NCBI RefSeq assembly: GCF_947491795.1
Contig: NZ_CANLKW010000005.1
Coordinates: 1 to 64,000, forward strand
Length of the DNA: 64,000 nucleotides
Source: an uncultured Roseobacter sp.
Lineage (GTDB): Bacteria > Pseudomonadota > Alphaproteobacteria > Rhodobacterales > Rhodobacteraceae
Reading direction: 5' to 3'
The notes under the pieces: model-generated
The model's input: the letters and a program-made list of their open reading frames with translations, nothing else
The model's database searches: none
Told to the model about the DNA's origin: nothing
Shown: piece by piece, positions 52,756 through 61,189 of the stretch
How the letters are laid out: each line of letters opens with the position of its first letter
How positions within the stretch are numbered: the stretch's first letter is position 1
Translations under genes and position numbers: made by a program

Positions 52756-53796
52756 ATGTTTCTGAAGAACGCCTGGTATGTTGCCGCATGGGACCATGAA
52801 ATCACGCGCGACCTGCAGCAGATTACCGTGCTTGAGGAAAAAATCTGTGTGTTCCGGTCTGAGAGCGGCGAATTGGTCGCCCTCGAAGATGCCTGTCCAC
52901 ACCGCAAACTGCCGCTGAGCAAAGGGCGCATCAGGGGGGACACGGTTGAATGCGGGTATCATGGTCTGACGTTTGACTGCGCAGGCCAGTGTGTCTGGTC
53001 TCCGGGCACCGGGCGCATTCCGTCCGAGGCGCGGGTGCACGCCTATCCGCTGCATGAGAAATACGGGTTGGTCTGGATCTGGATGGGCAACCCGGCGCTG
53101 GCCGATCCGGACGACATTTTCGACATACCAAACTACGACGATCCGGCCTGGGGTATCAACCGCGGCTCTGCGATGGAGCTTGAGTGCAACTACCTGTTCA
53201 TGTGCGATAACCTGCTCGATCCGACCCATGTGGCCTGGGTGCATGAGGGCAGTTTCGCAGCAGCGGGCACACGGGACACACCCCTGCGTGTTACCAGAAC
53301 CGACAGCGGCGTTATTGTGCACCGCTGGATCATGGATCATGAGCCTGCGCCTTTTTACAAAAAGGTCATCGCTTTTGACGGTCACTGCGACCGGTTGCAG
53401 CATTATGAGGTTCGCTACCCCGGCCACGCACTGATCCGCGCGGTCTTTACGCCGGCGGGCACCGGTGGTCCGGACGGGCCGATGCATGACGATACCTTTA
53501 TTATGGACAGCTATAATTTCATGACGCCCACCAATGCGCATCAGACCCGGTACTATTGGTTTCAGCTGCGCAATATCCGACCGGATGATGAAGAGCTGTC
53601 CCGGATGATGAGCGAGGATGTGCAAAAGGCCTTTGAAGAGGATCGCGCCGTGCTCAACGAGGTGCAGGCGGGCATGCTGAACAAGCGCTCTGCGCATATC
53701 GATCTGCCCATTGATGCAGGACCCTTGCGGTTCCGCCGCCAGCTGCAGGCGATGATCAACGAGGAACAGCAGGTCGACCGGCAGATGGCCGAGTAG
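52756..53796 (+). CDS. Rieske non-heme iron oxygenase (vanillate O-demethylase-like)
   Basis: A 346-residue oxygenase alpha subunit. The Rieske cluster ligands are in EDACPHRKLPLSKG (Cys-x-His) and VECGYHGLTFD (Cys-x2-His), residues about 45-70. The mononuclear iron motif is DNLLDPTHVAWVHEG (Asp-x2-His-x4-His). It resembles vanillate O-demethylase oxygenase in length and start (MFLKNAWYVAAWDHEI). I chose ATG 52756 with GGAGATCGGA upstream. The partner ferredoxin reductase is not nearby, so it must use one encoded elsewhere. Substrate, an aromatic ether or other methylated compound, is uncertain. Confidence 0.88.
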   Translation: MFLKNAWYVAAWDHEITRDLQQITVLEEKICVFRSESGELVALEDACPHRKLPLSKGRIRGDTVECGYHGLTFDCAGQCVWSPGTGRIPSEARVHAYPLHEKYGLVWIWMGNPALADPDDIFDIPNYDDPAWGINRGSAMELECNYLFMCDNLLDPTHVAWVHEGSFAAAGTRDTPLRVTRTDSGVIVHRWIMDHEPAPFYKKVIAFDGHCDRLQHYEVRYPGHALIRAVFTPAGTGGPDGPMHDDTFIMDSYNFMTPTNAHQTRYYWFQLRNIRPDDEELSRMMSEDVQKAFEEDRAVLNEVQAGMLNKRSAHIDLPIDAGPLRFRRQLQAMINEEQQVDRQMAE

Positions 53797-53889
53797 CGGA
53801 GCAGGTCAGCGCCCCTGCTGCTTGCAGCAACCAGCTTTATGTGAAAGCGTCACGGCGCCTGGGGTGTGGTTCCTGGCCGGGGGTGCAGT

Positions 53890-54417
53890 ATGCCAGAGTT
53901 GATGTCGAAGAATGCGCGGGCCGGTGCAGGGCTGACCACCTTACTGCTCGCGAGCACCCTGAGCACAATTGCGACGGATGCCTTCGCTGGCTGTGTTGCG
54001 TCCGGTAGCGGCGCCGTTGACAGGCTGACCTGTGGCACCGGGTTTGTGCTTGAAAAGGCACCCGGGAGTGAACTGACGCTTGTGCCGCGGCCAGGAGATG
54101 CACCGCCACGCACATTAGAGCTGCTGGATGGCGCAATCCTGATCGAGGTAGAGCCCGGCACGCGCCCCACGCAGATCCGGACGCCGAATGCCATCGCTGC
54201 CGTGCGCGGAACAACCTATGTTGTCGAGGTGACCGCAGCGCAGACATCGGTCTTTGTCATAGATGGCGAGGTCAGCGTGCGGCGGGTGTCTGATGCAGCT
54301 AGAACAGTGCGTCTGCGCGCGGGCCAAGGCGTGGACGTGTCGGACAGCAGGTTCACTGATGCGCTCCGCTGGCCGGACAGGCGCGTGCGCGCGCTGCTTT
54401 CCCGTTTTGGGCGCTGA
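53890..54417 (+). CDS. FecR-domain secreted protein paired with a CHASE2 cyclase
   Basis: A 175-residue protein with a hydrophobic export signal (TTLLLASTLSTIATDAFA-G). The mature part is a FecR domain (residues about 60-150: LELLDGAILIEVEPGTRPTQ, IAAVRGTTYVVEV, FVIDGEVSVRRVS). It overlaps the cyclase gene by about 59 bases, so the two are coupled. Together they probably form a two-part sensor: FecR in the periplasm and the cyclase CHASE2 domain across the membrane. A GTG at 53866 is an alternative start. The left-edge gene at 1-920 is another FecR-domain protein with a different tail. Confidence 0.8.
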   Translation: MPELMSKNARAGAGLTTLLLASTLSTIATDAFAGCVASGSGAVDRLTCGTGFVLEKAPGSELTLVPRPGDAPPRTLELLDGAILIEVEPGTRPTQIRTPNAIAAVRGTTYVVEVTAAQTSVFVIDGEVSVRRVSDAARTVRLRAGQGVDVSDSRFTDALRWPDRRVRALLSRFGR

Positions 54418-56236
54418 CGCCCGGCCGAACGTCCCTTTTCCGGCGATTCTGCTGGCGGGTGTCTGTGCGGGTCTGCTCTGGGCTGCGGCTTTTGCGGTGC
54501 CTCATTTGTCTGGAATGCCTGTGGTTTCCGAAACGCTGGAAAACCGGCTGACAGATCTGCGGTATCGTCTGACAGGCCAGCGCACGCCCGAACCATCAGT
54601 GGTTCTGGTAGCTATTGATGATCGCACCCTCGACGGTGGGTCCTCAGCGAGTGCTCAGGGCCGCGACCGCCTTGCGCGTCTGATCCGGAACATTTCAGAC
54701 AGCGGTGCACGTACGCTGGCTGTCGATATCCTGTTGACCGAAGCGGGCGATCCGGACACCGACGATGCGCTGGCGCAGGCACTTCGGGCGATACCAACTT
54801 TTCTCGCGAGTGCTGCGCGGTTTGAGGGCGCGCCGGACGGTGCGACTGCCGGTGTGCTGTTGCCGCAACCGGTTTTCCGGCAGGCGGCACAGATCGGGCT
54901 GGTCAACCTGTCCACAGATACCGGCGGAATCCCGCGTTACATACCGCTGCTGCTGGAGGCAGGGGGAGAGATACGCCCGGCAATGGCGCTGGCCGCAGTG
55001 CTGAGCTACAGCGGTGAAAAGGCCTCCTTTGACGGTGGGGCGCTGCAAATAGGCAGCCGCCGCCTCCCTCTTGATGCAGGGTTCAATCTGCCGCTCCGGC
55101 ACCTTGGGCCATCGGGCACGGTCCCTGGCATAAGTGCTGCCGATCTGCTGCGCGGGCCGCAGCCTGATCGCCTCAAAGACCGGCTTGTTGTGCTGGGCTA
55201 TACGGCATCGGGTGTGGGCGACAGGTTTCCAACGCCTTTCGACCCCAGCACGCCGGGCGTCGAAATCATTGCAACAACCGTGTCGCAACTGCTGGGCGGC
55301 CCCGGGCTGTGGCGCGACGATACCACACGTGTCTGGGATGCAGGGCACGCGGTGCTGCTGACAGCGGCCTCTATGGTGGCACTGATCTGCCTGCCGCTCG
55401 GTGCCGGTGCGGCTGTGGTTGCTTTTCTGGTGGCCGGGTCATTTGCAGTCATCACGGGACTTTTTGCGACCGGCATCTGGATGAGTGCTGCCCTGCCGCT
55501 GATCTGCGCGGTGCCACCATCACTTGCCTGCGGTGGGCTGCGCTATCGCACAGAACGACGCCGGGCCCACAGATCGGAACAGGCAGTGCGCGCTCTGCGG
55601 CGTTTCCAGTCGCCCATGCTGGCCGACAGGATTGCGCGTGAACCGGATTACCTTCTGCGGCCCGTCACAAGGGACATGCAGGTGTTCTTTGTCGATCTGA
55701 CGGGGTTCACGACCCTGTCGCAGAAACTGGGGTCAGAGGGCACGCGCGCCTTGCTCAGCCGGTTTCACTCTCTGGTCGGTGAGGAAATCGAGGGCGCCGG
55801 GGGCAGTGTGCTCAACTATATGGGCGACGGTGCTCTGGCTGTATTCGGTCTGGCGGAGACCGGCGAGGTTCACTCCGCTGATGCATGCATCGGTGCTGCG
55901 TTGGCTCTGGCGCAAAAGCTGGAGGCCGAGGACAGCTTTGCCCGCACAGACGGGACACCGGCGTGCCGCATCGGTCTGCACAGCGGGCCGGTTGTGTTGT
56001 CGCGGCTTGGCACCGATACCCATCAGCAGGTCACGGTCTCCGGGGATACCGTAAATCTGGCAAGCCGCCTTATGGAAGTTGCAAAAGAAGAGCGCGCTGC
56101 GATCGTTGCAAGCGGGGAGTTTATGCAGAACGTCATGACCCCGCCTGGTGCTGCGCGTTCTGCTCAGGTCCGGATACGCGGACGCGAAGGCACAGTTCAG
56201 GTGCATGCCTGGACGGTTCCTGACAATCATTCCTGA
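54359..56236 (+). CDS. CHASE2-domain adenylate/guanylate cyclase
   Basis: A membrane-bound class III nucleotide cyclase of about 625 residues. Order: N-terminal helix (about 28-50), periplasmic CHASE2 sensor domain (about 55-320: SVVLVAIDDRTLDGGSSASA near the start, GVEIIATTVSQLLGGPGLW near the end), three membrane helices (about 335-410) and a C-terminal cyclase domain (from about 430). Metal-binding Asp residues are D446 (VDLTGFT) and D490 (YMGDG). The Lys that usually contacts adenine is replaced by Asn (VLNYMGD, N486). The TVNLASR motif is intact. Start is uncertain: ATG 54359 (AGCAGG upstream) or TTG 54407 at the FecR stop. Likely signals by cAMP or, given the Asn, possibly another cyclic nucleotide. 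Confidence 0.83.
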   Translation: MRSAGRTGACARCFPVLGADARPNVPFPAILLAGVCAGLLWAAAFAVPHLSGMPVVSETLENRLTDLRYRLTGQRTPEPSVVLVAIDDRTLDGGSSASAQGRDRLARLIRNISDSGARTLAVDILLTEAGDPDTDDALAQALRAIPTFLASAARFEGAPDGATAGVLLPQPVFRQAAQIGLVNLSTDTGGIPRYIPLLLEAGGEIRPAMALAAVLSYSGEKASFDGGALQIGSRRLPLDAGFNLPLRHLGPSGTVPGISAADLLRGPQPDRLKDRLVVLGYTASGVGDRFPTPFDPSTPGVEIIATTVSQLLGGPGLWRDDTTRVWDAGHAVLLTAASMVALICLPLGAGAAVVAFLVAGSFAVITGLFATGIWMSAALPLICAVPPSLACGGLRYRTERRRAHRSEQAVRALRRFQSPMLADRIAREPDYLLRPVTRDMQVFFVDLTGFTTLSQKLGSEGTRALLSRFHSLVGEEIEGAGGSVLNYMGDGALAVFGLAETGEVHSADACIGAALALAQKLEAEDSFARTDGTPACRIGLHSGPVVLSRLGTDTHQQVTVSGDTVNLASRLMEVAKEERAAIVASGEFMQNVMTPPGAARSAQVRIRGREGTVQVHAWTVPDNHS

Positions 56237-56538
56237 TCCGGTAATTGTTCTAAAAACGCAGATGAAAATCACTCAGAAATTGCTGAATCAGCGGCGATTC
56301 CCCCAGGGCTAGAAAAATGAGCGTTTGGAAAACCTGATCAATACAGCCCATTTCGACTGCGTAACGTTCATATCAAAGTTCAAAAGATCGAAATTGTCGT
56401 TAATTCAGCCCCATTAGCGGGCGAAAATCGAAGAAGCTGGTCAGATGGGGCGGAATTGGGGTGCTGTGGTTTCGTTCCTTTCAATACACGGCACGTCGGA
56501 CGCGCAAAAAAGCGCGCCGGGAACATCAAGAGGGACAT
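56237..56538. promoter_or_regulatory. Promoter region of stress protein / symporter operon
   Basis: About 300 bases without a supported gene, AT-rich for this genome. It holds the promoter for the universal stress protein gene. A short hairpin CGCGC-A6-GCGCG (56501-56516) lies about 20 bases before its start codon and may influence translation. Confidence 0.45.
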
Positions 56539-56976
56539 ATGCCATCAAAACTGGTTATCGGTCTGGATGGAGCAGGATCGGGCAATCGTGCGCTCGATTA
56601 CGGCAAGAAACTTGCCTCGCTCATCGGAGACTGTGAAATTCTGGTTGTCTACGTGATTGAATGGTCGCCATTCACTTTCCAGACAGCAGAGGAAAACGCG
56701 CAGCGCCACAAGCGCCGCGAAGAAGAGATTGCAGTCGCGACAACACGGGTAGTTGAACCCGCCGTGGCGCAGCTGACATCCGACGGTTTCACCGCGACGG
56801 GCAAAGTCCGCCACGGTGATGTCGCTGAAACCCTGAATGCCATCGCCGTTGAAAACAAAGCAGACCAGATTGTGGTCGGACGGTCATCCGAGGGAGGCTT
56901 CTCCTCGCGGATATTTGGCAGCTCAACCAGTAATCTTGTCATGCACGCCAGCATGCCAGTCACCGTCGTAGGGTAA
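56539..56976 (+). CDS. Universal stress protein (UspA family)
   Basis: A 145-residue cytoplasmic stress protein. The fold starts KLVIGLDGAGSGNRALDYGK and ends with the ATP-binding motif VVGRSSEGGFSSRIFGSSTS (Gly-x2-Gly-x9-Gly-type pattern), then VMHASMPVTVVG. An AGAGGGACAT site supports ATG 56539. It lies ten bases before an alanine/sodium symporter gene and is probably cotranscribed. UspA proteins next to transporters often regulate them through ATP or AMP binding; here that is inferred. Confidence 0.88.
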   Translation: MPSKLVIGLDGAGSGNRALDYGKKLASLIGDCEILVVYVIEWSPFTFQTAEENAQRHKRREEEIAVATTRVVEPAVAQLTSDGFTATGKVRHGDVAETLNAIAVENKADQIVVGRSSEGGFSSRIFGSSTSNLVMHASMPVTVVG

Positions 56977-56986
56977 GGGGAACGTT

Positions 56987-58540
56987 ATGAAAACGAACAT
57001 CAGACACCTTGCAGGGGGGGCTCTGGCCACTGTCCTTGCAAGCCCGGCGCTGGCGCAGGAAGCGCAGACGCTGGATCAGAGGGTCAATGAAATTTTTGCC
57101 CAGTTCACCGGCCCCTTCGTGAGTTTCATCTTTGCACCGTTTCCGGGAACCGCTTTTCCCTGGATTGTGATGTGGCTCGTGATCGCGGCCACGGTTTTCA
57201 CCGTCTATTTCGGGCTCGTACAGGTCCGGTTTTTCGGCCATGCGATCTCGCTGGTCAAAGGCGACTATTCCGACCCCAATGATGCGGGCGAGGTCAGTCA
57301 CTTTCAGGCGCTTGCCACGGCGCTCTCGGGCACTGTCGGTCTCGGCAATATCGCCGGGGTGGCGGTTGCCGTGGGCATCGGCGGGCCGGGGGCCACATTC
57401 TGGATGATCCTCGCGGGTCTGCTGGGCATGGCCTCAAAGTTCACCGAATGTACGCTGGGTGTGAAGTACCGCAATGAATACCCCGACGGCACCGTTTCGG
57501 GTGGTCCGATGTACTATATGTCCAAGGGATTTGATGAACTGGGTCTGCCGGGGGGCAAAATCCTCGCGGTGCTGTTCTCGATCTTCTGTATCCTCGGCGC
57601 TCTGGGCGGCGGGAACATGTTCCAGGCCAACCAGGCGCACGCGCAGATTTCCGGGATCCTGGGTGACTATCCGGGCTGGATTACCGGTCTGATCTTTGCG
57701 GGTGTTGTCTTTGCCGTGATCGTGGGTGGTATCAAATCCATCGCCAACGTGACCGAAAAAGTCGTACCTTTCATGGGTATCCTGTATGTCGGTGCGGCAC
57801 TCATCATTCTGATCGTCAACTTTGACATGATCGGCTGGGCCTTTGGTCAGATCTTTGCCGGTGCCTTTACCGGGCTTGGGGTAGCGGGCGGCTTTGTCGG
57901 CGCGCTGATCCAGGGCTTCAAACGGGCGGCCTTCTCGAACGAGGCGGGCGTTGGTTCTGCGGCGATTGCACACTCTGCGGTGAAAACCAAGGAGCCGATC
58001 ACCGAAGGCTTTGTGTCCCTGCTCGAGCCGCTTATCGATACGGTTGTGATCTGCACCATGACGGCGCTCGTCATCGTGATCTCGCAGCAACTGATCATTG
58101 ATGAGGTCACGGGCAACTATGTGCTCAACGAAGCGGGCACGGCGATTGCGACAGTGGGCGGTGTTTCGGGTGTTGAACTGACATCGGCGGCCTTTGCGTC
58201 CGGTATCAGCTGGTTCCCTTATGTGCTGGCCGTTGCGGTTGTGCTCTTTGCCTTCTCGACCATGATCTCCTGGTCGTACTACGGGCTGAAAGCATGGACC
58301 TATCTCTTTGGCGAGGGCAAAGGTTCTGAGCTGACCTTCAAGGTGATCTTCTGCATCTTTATCGTGATCGGTGCGGCGGCCAGCCTCGGCCCTGTGATCG
58401 ATTTCTCGGATGCGGCGATTTTTGCCATGGCGGTGGTCAACATCTTCGCACTCTACTTCCTGATGAAACTGGTGCGCCGTGAGCTGGAGTCTTACAGCGC
58501 GCGCCTGAAATCAGGTGAGATCAAGAAGTTCTCGCACTGA
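56987..58540 (+). CDS. Alanine/glycine:sodium symporter (AGCS family)
   Basis: A 517-residue sodium-coupled amino acid carrier of the AGCS family. Family motifs are clear: ATALSGTVGLGNIAGVAVAV, GPGATFWMILAGLLGMASKF, then ECTLGVKYR and a late AFSNEAGVGSAAIAHSAVKT. It begins with a signal-like segment (ATVLASPALAQEA) and then about ten helices. The AGCS EAGVGSAA motif is intact. It likely imports alanine, glycine or a related amino acid. Ten bases separate it from the universal stress protein gene. A strong stem follows the stop. Confidence 0.93.
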   Translation: MKTNIRHLAGGALATVLASPALAQEAQTLDQRVNEIFAQFTGPFVSFIFAPFPGTAFPWIVMWLVIAATVFTVYFGLVQVRFFGHAISLVKGDYSDPNDAGEVSHFQALATALSGTVGLGNIAGVAVAVGIGGPGATFWMILAGLLGMASKFTECTLGVKYRNEYPDGTVSGGPMYYMSKGFDELGLPGGKILAVLFSIFCILGALGGGNMFQANQAHAQISGILGDYPGWITGLIFAGVVFAVIVGGIKSIANVTEKVVPFMGILYVGAALIILIVNFDMIGWAFGQIFAGAFTGLGVAGGFVGALIQGFKRAAFSNEAGVGSAAIAHSAVKTKEPITEGFVSLLEPLIDTVVICTMTALVIVISQQLIIDEVTGNYVLNEAGTAIATVGGVSGVELTSAAFASGISWFPYVLAVAVVLFAFSTMISWSYYGLKAWTYLFGEGKGSELTFKVIFCIFIVIGAAASLGPVIDFSDAAIFAMAVVNIFALYFLMKLVRRELESYSARLKSGEIKKFSH

Positions 58541-58548
58541 CGAAACAG

Positions 58549-58572
58549 CCGGGGGCGGTGATCCGCCCCCGG
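58549..58572. terminator. Hairpin between convergent symporter and dimethylglycine dehydrogenase-like genes
   Basis: CCGGGGGCGG and CCGCCCCCGG form a perfect ten-base stem around a TGAT loop between two converging genes. It has no T run, but the symmetry fits a bidirectional stop. Confidence 0.6.
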
Positions 58573-58580
58573 AACTCCGC

Positions 58581-61001
58581 TCACTCCCGGACCCGCAGCA
58601 TTTCCGGGTCGTAAGGACAGGGCGTGATCACCTCACAGCTGACCATCTCTCCGAGCATATCAAGATCAAGTCTCTGACCCGGCTGAGCGAGGGTCGGATC
58701 GACAAAAGCCAGCGCCAGGTTCAGGCCCGTCCGGTGGCCATAGTCGCCAGACGTCACCGTCCCGACAACGATGCCATCCTGCATGAGAGACGCTCCACCC
58801 TGGGCAGGTGCGTTCTGACTGCCGACTGTCAGCGTGACCAGCGTTTTGCGCGGGCCCTCCGCCTGTCTTTGCACCAGCGCATCGCGCCCGACAAAACCCG
58901 GTTTGTCCATTTTAACAAAACGTGACAGGCCGGTCTCAAAGGGGTCAAACTCCGTCAGGATTTCGGCTTTCCAGTGCAGGTAGCCTTTTTCCAGCCGCAT
59001 GGATTCGACGGCCCGGCTGCCAAAAAGACCCATGCCATGCTCTGCACCCGCCGCGCGCAATGCCAGCCAGGCGGCATAAAGCTGGTTGTTCGGCACATGG
59101 ATTTCATAGGCCAGCTCGCCCGAAAAGCTGACCGACATGACCACAGCGGGTGCGATGCCAATGAAACACTCCCGGACATGCAGCCAGGCAAAGGCATCCG
59201 CCGACCAGTCTTCGCGGCTGACAGCAGACAGCACGTCGCGCGCCTTTGGTCCGGCGAGCACAAGGATCGTATGCTCGTTCGTCAGTGAACGGATCTGCAC
59301 ATCCTCACCCGCGCGCAGATGCGCCTGCAGCCAGTCCATATCGTGGAATTCTGACGCCGCAGCCGAGCCATACCAGACACGCCCCCCGGGCAGCCGGGCC
59401 ACCGTGGCCTCGGACTTGACCATGCCATGATGGTTCAGCAGATACCCAAGACCAACGCGTCCTTCTGTCTTTGGCAGGCGGCCACAGATCATCCGGTCGA
59501 GGAAGGTATCCACGTCTGATCCGGTCAGTTCAAACCGGTTGAAGCCGTTGACCTCGGTCAGCCCGACAGCGTTCTGAACGGTCGCCACCTCCTTTGCCAC
59601 CAGATCAAAGACATTGTTGAACCGGAACCCATAGTCTTCGTGAAAATCGGGGTCCGGTTTGATGTATTCCATCCGTTCCCAGCCGTTCACCGTACCGAAC
59701 GCGGCCCCCTCTGCCGCCAGGATCGGCGTCAGGGGCGTCGTCTTCATGGGCCGGCCGGCGGGGCGGTTTTCGTGTGGAAAGTGGAACCGGAACTCGTTCT
59801 GATAATCCTCGATCGCCTTGAGCGCTGTCAGTTCGACATTCGCATGTCCGGTGAAACGGCGCGGGTCGATCACCCAGGTGTCATAGCAGGCCTCGCCATG
59901 CACAATCTGCTGTGCCAGCAGCCAGCCATGCCCGCCGCCTTCGCCGAGGCCCGCGCGCAATCCGATGATGCAGAACGCGTTGCGCTTGCCCGGAATGGGG
60001 CCCACCAGCGGCGCACCGTCGATGGTATAGGTGATCGGGCCGTTGACCACCGTATGAATGCCGGTTTCCATCAGCGCAGGCATCCGTTCAAACGCGCCTT
60101 CCAGCACGTCTGTGACGCGGTCCAGATCGTCGGGGCAAAGCGCATTCACAAAGTTCGGGTCGATCCCGTCCATGCCCCAGGTTTTGCAGTCCTGCTCGTA
60201 GAACCCCACCAGCAGACCGTTCTTTTCCTGGCGGCAATAGTAATCGCTGATCGGACAGCGCAGCAGCGGCATGCGGTGCCCGGCCTCTTTGATCGCGGGG
60301 ATTTCCTCGGTCAGGAAATACTGATGCTCCATCGACATCACCGGGTGGTGCACGCCCATCATCGCGCCGACCTCATTCACCCGATACCCACAGGCGTTCA
60401 CGACGATCTCTGCGTGAACATCGCCCTTGTCGGTGGAAACGATCCAGCTGTCGTCTGCCAGTTGCCGCAGCGCAGTGACAGGTGTGTTGCGGTGCACTTC
60501 GGCGCCGGCTTTGCGCGCCCGCCGCGCCAGCGCCTGACACAGCTGCGCCGGGTCGATATCGCCATCCAGCGGATCCCACAGCCCGCCGATCAGATTATCG
60601 GTCGAGATCAGGGGATGGCGGCGCGCACATTCGGCGGCGTCGATGACCTCAAAATGCACGTCCATCCCGCGTGCCATGGACGCAAAATGCCGGTATCCGT
60701 CCATCTGTTTTTCGGTATTCGCGAGGCGGATGCCCCCGTCACCATGGTGATAATTGATCGGATAGTCCGGATCATTCGCCAGCTCCTGGTACAGATTTAT
60801 CGAATGGGTCTTCAGCCCGACCATGGTCTGGTTCATGCCGAAATTCGTCACCTGCGCTGCCGAGTGCCAGGTCGTGCCCGAGGTCAGCTCGTTGCGCTCG
60901 AGCAGCATCACATCGCTCCAGCCTTCCTGCGTGAGGTGATAAAGTGTTGAGCAGCCGGCGATCCCTCCCCCGATCACGACGACCTTTGCTGTATTCTTCA
61001 T
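58581..61001 (-). CDS. Dimethylglycine dehydrogenase-like FAD oxidoreductase with GcvT domain
   Basis: An 806-residue flavoenzyme of the dimethylglycine/sarcosine dehydrogenase group. The N-terminal DAO domain has KVVVIGGGIAGCSTLYHLTQ (FAD) and SGTTWHSAAQV, where the His is the usual site of covalent FAD. A middle FAO_M-type region follows, then GcvT-like folate-binding domains (about residues 430-806; GCEVxTPC-like end reads VSCEVITPCPYDPE). Such enzymes demethylate N-methyl groups and hand the carbon to tetrahydrofolate. ATG 61001 is preferred over 61046, which lacks family similarity. It is divergent from the MttB gene, a partner expected in betaine or methylamine use. Confidence 0.9.
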   Translation of the reverse strand: MKNTAKVVVIGGGIAGCSTLYHLTQEGWSDVMLLERNELTSGTTWHSAAQVTNFGMNQTMVGLKTHSINLYQELANDPDYPINYHHGDGGIRLANTEKQMDGYRHFASMARGMDVHFEVIDAAECARRHPLISTDNLIGGLWDPLDGDIDPAQLCQALARRARKAGAEVHRNTPVTALRQLADDSWIVSTDKGDVHAEIVVNACGYRVNEVGAMMGVHHPVMSMEHQYFLTEEIPAIKEAGHRMPLLRCPISDYYCRQEKNGLLVGFYEQDCKTWGMDGIDPNFVNALCPDDLDRVTDVLEGAFERMPALMETGIHTVVNGPITYTIDGAPLVGPIPGKRNAFCIIGLRAGLGEGGGHGWLLAQQIVHGEACYDTWVIDPRRFTGHANVELTALKAIEDYQNEFRFHFPHENRPAGRPMKTTPLTPILAAEGAAFGTVNGWERMEYIKPDPDFHEDYGFRFNNVFDLVAKEVATVQNAVGLTEVNGFNRFELTGSDVDTFLDRMICGRLPKTEGRVGLGYLLNHHGMVKSEATVARLPGGRVWYGSAAASEFHDMDWLQAHLRAGEDVQIRSLTNEHTILVLAGPKARDVLSAVSREDWSADAFAWLHVRECFIGIAPAVVMSVSFSGELAYEIHVPNNQLYAAWLALRAAGAEHGMGLFGSRAVESMRLEKGYLHWKAEILTEFDPFETGLSRFVKMDKPGFVGRDALVQRQAEGPRKTLVTLTVGSQNAPAQGGASLMQDGIVVGTVTSGDYGHRTGLNLALAFVDPTLAQPGQRLDLDMLGEMVSCEVITPCPYDPEMLRVRE

Positions 61002-61189
61002 TCCCGGCGGGCTCCTGTGTTTTCGGCGGTGCGCCAAAGGGACCATTCAGGTGCGCGCGGTCAAGAAGATCACGGCGGGTGTCAGAAAATCGAAAGTAAT
61101 ATTCTAAAAAGCAGGAACCGCTCTTCCCTGCTTGCCAGTTACTTCGGGCCGGGATCAGCTTTCCGTGGAAACAGTTGCAGAGGCACGGG
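61002..61189. promoter_or_regulatory. Divergent promoter of the methylamine pair
   Basis: A 188-base spacer between the dimethylglycine dehydrogenase-like gene (minus) and the MttB-family gene (plus). No gene is seen. It is the natural site for shared regulation, possibly by the LysR protein encoded at 62694, but I cannot define an operator. Confidence 0.4.
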
